DNA of 64,000 bases from Klebsiella variicola (GTDB lineage: Bacteria; Pseudomonadota; Gammaproteobacteria; Enterobacterales; Enterobacteriaceae). The stretch is from the NCBI RefSeq assembly GCF_000828055.2, contig NZ_CP010523.2:3906001-3970000 (forward strand). Reading direction: 5' to 3'. Below are positions 60,205 through 64,000 of this stretch, one piece after another (within the stretch, counting starts at the first letter, position 1; the number at the start of each line of letters is the position of its first letter). The notes beneath the pieces were generated by a model. It made no database searches and was not told the origin of the DNA. It saw nothing but the letters and a program-made list of their open reading frames with translations. The position numbers and the translations under genes are program-made.

Positions 60205-61428
60205 ATGTCGTTTATTAAATATCCCTTACCGGAATCGGTGCTGCAGGCAACTGAGCAGCGCATCCAGTGGGTGCTGGATAATTTTTCACGCGTTTGCGTC
60301 TCTTTCTCGGGTGGAAAAGACTCCACCGTCATGCTGCATTTAACCGCCCAGGCGGCGCGGTTACAGGGTAAAAAAATCAGTGTGTTGTTTATTGACTGGG
60401 AAGCGCAGTTCTCCTGCACCATCGCCCACTGCGAAAAACTGCGTGCGCTGTATGCGGATGTTGTCGAAACCTTTTACTGGGTCGCCCTGCCGCTCACCAC
60501 CCAAAACGCGCTGACGCAGTATAAACCGCAATGGCAATGCTGGGAGCCCGGGGCCGACTGGGTCCGTCAGCCGCCGCCCTGGGCGATTACCCACCCGGGC
60601 TATTTTTCATTTTATCAACCGGGGATGAGCTTTGAGTCCTTTGTCAGCCACTTCGCCGAGTGGTTTTCACAGCGGCGCCCCGCCGCCGTGCTGGTGGGCA
60701 TTCGCGCCGACGAGTCACTGAATCGCTTTATGGCCATCTCTTCGCAGCGTAAACAACGCTTCGCCGATGATAAACCCTGGACCACCTCGGCGCCGGGCGG
60801 CCACGCCTGGTACATCTACCCGCTCTATGACTGGAAAACGGCCGACATCTGGACCTGGTTTGCCAAAAGCCGGCAGTCTTATAACCCTCTGTACGATCTG
60901 ATGTATCAGGCCGGGGTGCCGCTGCGCTATATGCGCATCTGCGAACCGTTCGGTCCGGAGCAGCGCCAGGGGCTGTGGCTCTACCATGTGCTGGAGCCTG
61001 AGCGCTGGGCCGCAATGTGTCAGCGGGTGAGCGGCGCGCACAGCGGCGGGGTCTATGCCGGGCATGATAATCAATTTTACGGCCACCGAAAAATCGACAA
61101 GCCCGACCACCTGACATGGAAAAGCTATGCGCTGTTCCTGCTCGACAGCATGCCGGAAACCACTGCCGAGCACTACCGCAACAAAATCGCCGTCTACCTG
61201 CGTTGGTATCAGAAAAAAGGCATGGAAGATATTCCGGACACCCAGCCTGTGGACATTGGCACCAAAGATATCCCGTCCTGGCGGCGGGTCTGCAAAGTGC
61301 TGCTCAATAACGACTACTGGTGCCGTCAGCTTTCGTTTAGCCCGACCAAAAGCAGCCACTATCAGCGCTACCGTAAACGCATGGAAAAACATCGCCAACA
61401 ATGGGGGATATTATGCAACAACAACTGA
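60205..61428 (+). CDS. ybdN: PP-loop / PAPS-reductase-family protein YbdN (DUF3440)
   Basis: This 407-residue cytoplasmic protein has the PP-loop SGGKDS at residues 35-40, so it should bind ATP and adenylate or reduce a sulphur- or nucleotide-type substrate. The remainder is a DUF3440 region with VGIRADES and the basic KSSHYQRYRKRM tail. It is related to IbrA of pathogenic E. coli. The ATG at 60205 has AAAGGA nine bases ahead; an ATG two codons upstream is too close. It overlaps ybdM by 16 bases. The true reaction is unknown. Confidence 0.88.
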   Translation: MSFIKYPLPESVLQATEQRIQWVLDNFSRVCVSFSGGKDSTVMLHLTAQAARLQGKKISVLFIDWEAQFSCTIAHCEKLRALYADVVETFYWVALPLTTQNALTQYKPQWQCWEPGADWVRQPPPWAITHPGYFSFYQPGMSFESFVSHFAEWFSQRRPAAVLVGIRADESLNRFMAISSQRKQRFADDKPWTTSAPGGHAWYIYPLYDWKTADIWTWFAKSRQSYNPLYDLMYQAGVPLRYMRICEPFGPEQRQGLWLYHVLEPERWAAMCQRVSGAHSGGVYAGHDNQFYGHRKIDKPDHLTWKSYALFLLDSMPETTAEHYRNKIAVYLRWYQKKGMEDIPDTQPVDIGTKDIPSWRRVCKVLLNNDYWCRQLSFSPTKSSHYQRYRKRMEKHRQQWGILCNNN

Positions 61429-62039
61429 CGCAGGCGCTGGACGCTTATCTGCAAACGCTGGATGACGAGGCGCGCATCGAGGCAATCAATGCGTTTCGTC
61501 AGGTGCTCCACCAGCGCAGTCCCTTCCGCTCCCAGCCCGTTGACTGCGTGCTGTGGGTAAAACAGGAGCAGGTCATCCCCAACGACTACAATCCGAATAA
61601 CGTGGCGCCACCGGAAAAACGCCTGCTGCAAACGTCGCTGGAAGCCGACGGCTTTACCCAGCCGGTCGTCGTCATCCAGCAAAGCCCGCAGGCGTATACG
61701 ATTGTCGACGGTTTTCACCGTCATGAGCTGGCCTGCAGCAAAGCGGTGCTGAAAAAAACGCTGAAAGGTTATCTGCCAGTGACCTGCCTGACGAGTGAAG
61801 CCGCCTCGCGTGACGGGCTGATGGCAGCGACCATACGCCATAACCGGGCGCGCGGGCGCCACCAAATCCACGCCATGTCAGAGATTGTCCGCGAACTGAC
61901 CCAGCTTGGCTGGACACCACAGAAAATCGGCAAAGAGCTGGGGATGGATGCCGATGAGGTATTGCGCCTGAAGCAAATTAGCGGCCTCACGGAGATGTTC
62001 GCTGGCCGCCAGTTCTCCCAGGCGTGGACGATTAAGTGA
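61413..62039 (+). CDS. ybdM: ParB/sulphiredoxin-fold protein YbdM
   Basis: This 208-residue protein has a ParB-like N-terminal domain (PNDYNPNN, then IVDGFHRHELA, the counterpart of the ParB GERR box). A region with a helix-turn-helix character follows (TPQKIGKELGMDADEVLRLK). It is the partner of ybdN, like IbrB with IbrA, and the genes overlap by 16 bases. The ATG at 61413 has GGGGGATATT in front. Whether it binds DNA, cuts it, or has a sulphiredoxin-like ATPase role is not known. Confidence 0.87.
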   Translation: MQQQLTQALDAYLQTLDDEARIEAINAFRQVLHQRSPFRSQPVDCVLWVKQEQVIPNDYNPNNVAPPEKRLLQTSLEADGFTQPVVVIQQSPQAYTIVDGFHRHELACSKAVLKKTLKGYLPVTCLTSEAASRDGLMAATIRHNRARGRHQIHAMSEIVRELTQLGWTPQKIGKELGMDADEVLRLKQISGLTEMFAGRQFSQAWTIK

Positions 62040-63200
62040 CTACAGCTGGCACAAACGCGTCGCCGCAGCCAACAGAGTCGCCGGCTGTTTGGCAAAGCAT
62101 AAGCGGATCAGCTTGTGCGGGAACGGATCGGCGCAGAAGACGGAGAGCGGGATCGCCGCCACCCCGACTTCGGTCGTCAGCCAGCGGCAGAAGCTGACGT
62201 CGTCAAGATCGGAAATGGCGCTGTAGTCCGCCAGCAGGAAATAGGTCCCTTCACAGGGCAGAAGTTCCAGCCGGCTTGGGCGCAGCGCTTCAATAAACAG
62301 ATCGCGGCGTTCCCGATAAAACGCCGGCAGCTCACGATAGTGCTCAGGCGCTTCGCGCAGCATGTCGGCGATCGCCAACTGCGCCGGAGTATTCACCGAG
62401 AAGGTCAGATACTGATGCACCTTGCGCAGTTCGGCGCTGATGGCCGCCGGGGCTACGCAGTAGCCGACCTTCCAGCCGGTCATATGAAACGTTTTGCCAA
62501 ACGAGGAGACCGCCACCGCCCGCTCGCGAAGCTGGGGATGCGCCAGCACGCTGGCGTGGCCGCCCTCGGCAAAGCAGATGTGCTCATAGACCTCATCGCT
62601 GAGGACATAGATCTCGCGTTCGGCAATCGCCTGCCACAGGGCAGCGAAATCTTCGCGCTGCCAGACGGTGGCTGATGGATTGTGCGGGGTATTGAGGATC
62701 ACCAGACGGGTTTTATCGCTCAGCGCCGCAGCAAACTGCTGCCAGTCGACGCGAAAATGCGGCGGCTGCAGCGCAATACGGCGTAATTCGCCGCCGGCCA
62801 GCGCCACCGCGGGGGCATAGCTGTCATAGCTGGGATCGAAACAGACCACCTCGTCGCCGCGGCGCACCAGAGCGGTGATCGCCGCGTACAGGGCCTCCGT
62901 CGCGCCGGCGGTGACCGTAATATCGCTATTGACGTCGGGCAGGTAACCATACAGCTCCGCTGTCTTCCCGGCGATCGCCTCGCGCAGCGCCGGCACGCCG
63001 GTCATCGGGGCGTACTGATTCGCCCCCTGCGCCACATGGTACGCCAGACGCTCCTGAAGATAGCGCGGGCCGTCGAAATCGGGAAAGCCCTGTGACAGGT
63101 TGATGGCCTGATGCTGCTGGGCCAGGGCACTCATCTGGGTAAAAATCGTGGTGCCGAGCGCAGGAAGTTTACTCTCTGGAATCAAAGGGTTATTGCTCAT
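62040..63200 (-). CDS. ybdL: Methionine aminotransferase YbdL (PLP-dependent)
   Basis: YbdL transaminates 4-methylthio-2-oxobutanoate to methionine, the last step of the methionine salvage cycle. The 386-residue class I aminotransferase has the PLP lysine at 236 (SSFGKTFHMTGWK), the NTPHNPS loop and the YVLSDEVYEH strand. Its stop abuts that of ybdM with no space between. It is divergent from mtnC, with MetJ boxes between them. Confidence 0.94.
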   Translation of the reverse strand: MSNNPLIPESKLPALGTTIFTQMSALAQQHQAINLSQGFPDFDGPRYLQERLAYHVAQGANQYAPMTGVPALREAIAGKTAELYGYLPDVNSDITVTAGATEALYAAITALVRRGDEVVCFDPSYDSYAPAVALAGGELRRIALQPPHFRVDWQQFAAALSDKTRLVILNTPHNPSATVWQREDFAALWQAIAEREIYVLSDEVYEHICFAEGGHASVLAHPQLRERAVAVSSFGKTFHMTGWKVGYCVAPAAISAELRKVHQYLTFSVNTPAQLAIADMLREAPEHYRELPAFYRERRDLFIEALRPSRLELLPCEGTYFLLADYSAISDLDDVSFCRWLTTEVGVAAIPLSVFCADPFPHKLIRLCFAKQPATLLAAATRLCQL

Positions 63201-63267
63201 TCTTTTTATACCGATTGTAATGCTGTTGTTGAAGCCACTATAACACGATGTTAATATTTGGCAATCA

Positions 63268-63291
63268 AGACGCTTAGACGTCTAAATGCTA
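63268..63291. promoter_or_regulatory. Tandem MetJ boxes between ybdL and mtnC
   Basis: AGACGCTT and AGACGTCT lie side by side, followed by a weaker third unit AAATGCTA. The second is the perfect eight-base MetJ consensus. The position between two divergent methionine salvage genes implies repression by MetJ with S-adenosylmethionine. Confidence 0.82.
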
Positions 63292-63325
63292 ATGTTATTC
63301 CGCGCCACGCCACTCTGGAGAAACC

Positions 63326-64000
63326 ATGATCCGCGCCATCGTGACCGACATAGAAGGCACCACCAGCGATATCCGCTTCGTGCATAACGTGCTGTTCCCC
63401 TACGCCCGCGAACGACTGGCCGGCTTTGTGACCGCTCAGCAGTACGCTGAGCCCGTCAAAACCATTCTCGACAACCTGCGCCGCGAGACAGACGCCCCGG
63501 CCGCCAGCACCGCCGACCTTATCACTACCCTCTTCGCCTTTATGGACGAAGACCGTAAATCCACGGCGCTAAAGGCGCTGCAGGGGATCATCTGGCGTGA
63601 CGGCTATCTCAACGGCGACTTTACCGGCCATCTCTATCCGGACGTACTGCCGGCGCTGGAGAAATGGAAAGCGCAGGGCATTGATCTGTATGTATATTCC
63701 TCAGGCTCCGTCGCCGCGCAGAAATTGTTATTTGGCTACAGCGATGAAGGTGATATTACTCATCTGTTCACGGGCTATTTCGATACCCTGGTAGGCGCCA
63801 AACGCGAGGTGCAGTCCTACCGTAACATTGCTGAACACCTGGGCCATGCCCCTGGCACCATCCTGTTCCTGTCGGATATCCATCAGGAGCTCGACGCCGC
63901 CGAGGCTGCAGGTTTGCGAACGATCCAGCTGGTACGCGGCGACCGCGACCCGGCGAGCCACCATCCTCAGGTTCAGCGTTTTGACGACATTCATCCGGAG
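63326..64000 (+). CDS. mtnC: Enolase-phosphatase E1 (MtnC), cut by window end
   Basis: MtnC is the HAD-family bifunctional enzyme of methionine salvage: it enolises diketomethylthiopentyl phosphate and removes the phosphate to give acireductone. The visible 225 codons are open to the last base. They start [15 protein letters not shown] with the nucleophile D8 and acid/base residue E10, and continue with [16 protein letters not shown] and [11 protein letters not shown]. About four residues of the known 229-residue protein are outside. ACTCTGGAGAAACC precedes the ATG. It probably heads an operon that continues beyond the window. Confidence 0.93.
   Translation, partial: MIRAIVTDIEGTTSDIRFVHNVLFPYARERLAGFVTAQQYAEPVKTILDNLRRETDAPAASTADLITTLFAFMDEDRKSTALKALQGIIWRDGYLNGDFTGHLYPDVLPALEKWKAQGIDLYVYSSGSVAAQKLLFGYSDEGDITHLFTGYFDTLVGAKREVQSYRNIAEHLGHAPGTILFLSDIHQELDAAEAAGLRTIQLVRGDRDPASHHPQVQRFDDIHPE

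Overview
The window is an ordinary stretch of enterobacterial core chromosome, and its gene order and protein sequences point to Klebsiella (K. pneumoniae complex). The nagE/nagBAC, asnB, tRNA, ubiF-miaB, lnt, gltIJKL, leuS, mrdAB, lipBA, dcuC, ahpCF and dsbG blocks follow the E. coli order closely. The insertions are Klebsiella- or Salmonella-like: tcuRABC next to chiPQ, a two-partner secretion locus after gltL, and a methionine salvage gene (mtnC) after ybdL. Base composition is GC-rich in most genes. The clearly AT-richer parts are the intergenic region before the secretion locus and the ybdO area. The species within the complex cannot be fixed from this window.

Layout. 1-4256: the end of a LysR regulator and the tricarballylate operon tcuABC. 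4308-8195 (minus): chiQ, chiP and glnS. 8374-14817: the amino-sugar locus, with nagE divergent from nagB-nagA-nagC-umpH. 15096-17784: asnB and a seven-gene tRNA operon (Met, Leu, Gln, Gln, Met, Gln, Gln). 17867-25009: ubiF (minus), then miaB, ybeZ, ybeY, corC and lnt. 25018-28625: the glutamate/aspartate ABC transporter gltIJKL with a probable SroC RNA between gltI and gltJ. 28953-32518: a two-partner secretion pair, TpsB then a short TpsA. 32527-33009 (minus): ybeL. 33236-44020: leuS-lptE-holA-nadD-cobC, then rsfS-rlmH-mrdA-mrdB-rlpA. 44160-48719: dacA, ybeD, lipB, a LysR gene and lipA. 48920-55429: tatE, a deaminated-glutathione amidase, crcB, cspE, pagP, dcuC, rna, rnk and uspG. 55502-58980: ahpF and ahpC (minus), then dsbG. 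59161-64000: ybdO, ybdN, ybdM, ybdL (minus) and the 5' nine-tenths of mtnC.

How the genes work together. Chitin-derived sugars enter through ChiP, GlcNAc is taken up and phosphorylated by NagE, and NagA and NagB convert it to fructose-6-phosphate. NagC-type operators can be read both in the nagE-nagB interval and upstream of chiP, and a 12-base ChiX pairing site sits at the chiP ribosome binding site. The 33-48 kb region is largely for envelope and elongation: PBP2/RodA (rod shape), RlpA, DacA, LptE (LPS export), Lnt and CorC, with lipoylation by LipB and LipA. AhpC/AhpF and DsbG handle peroxides and periplasmic thiols.

No CRISPR array, prophage or insertion sequence was seen. The parts most worth a second look are a possible unannotated small RNA on the minus strand between ahpC and dsbG, the compact two-partner secretion locus, the YbdN-YbdM pair (a PP-loop ATPase with a ParB-like partner), and the sigma-54/NtrC-like elements upstream of gltI.
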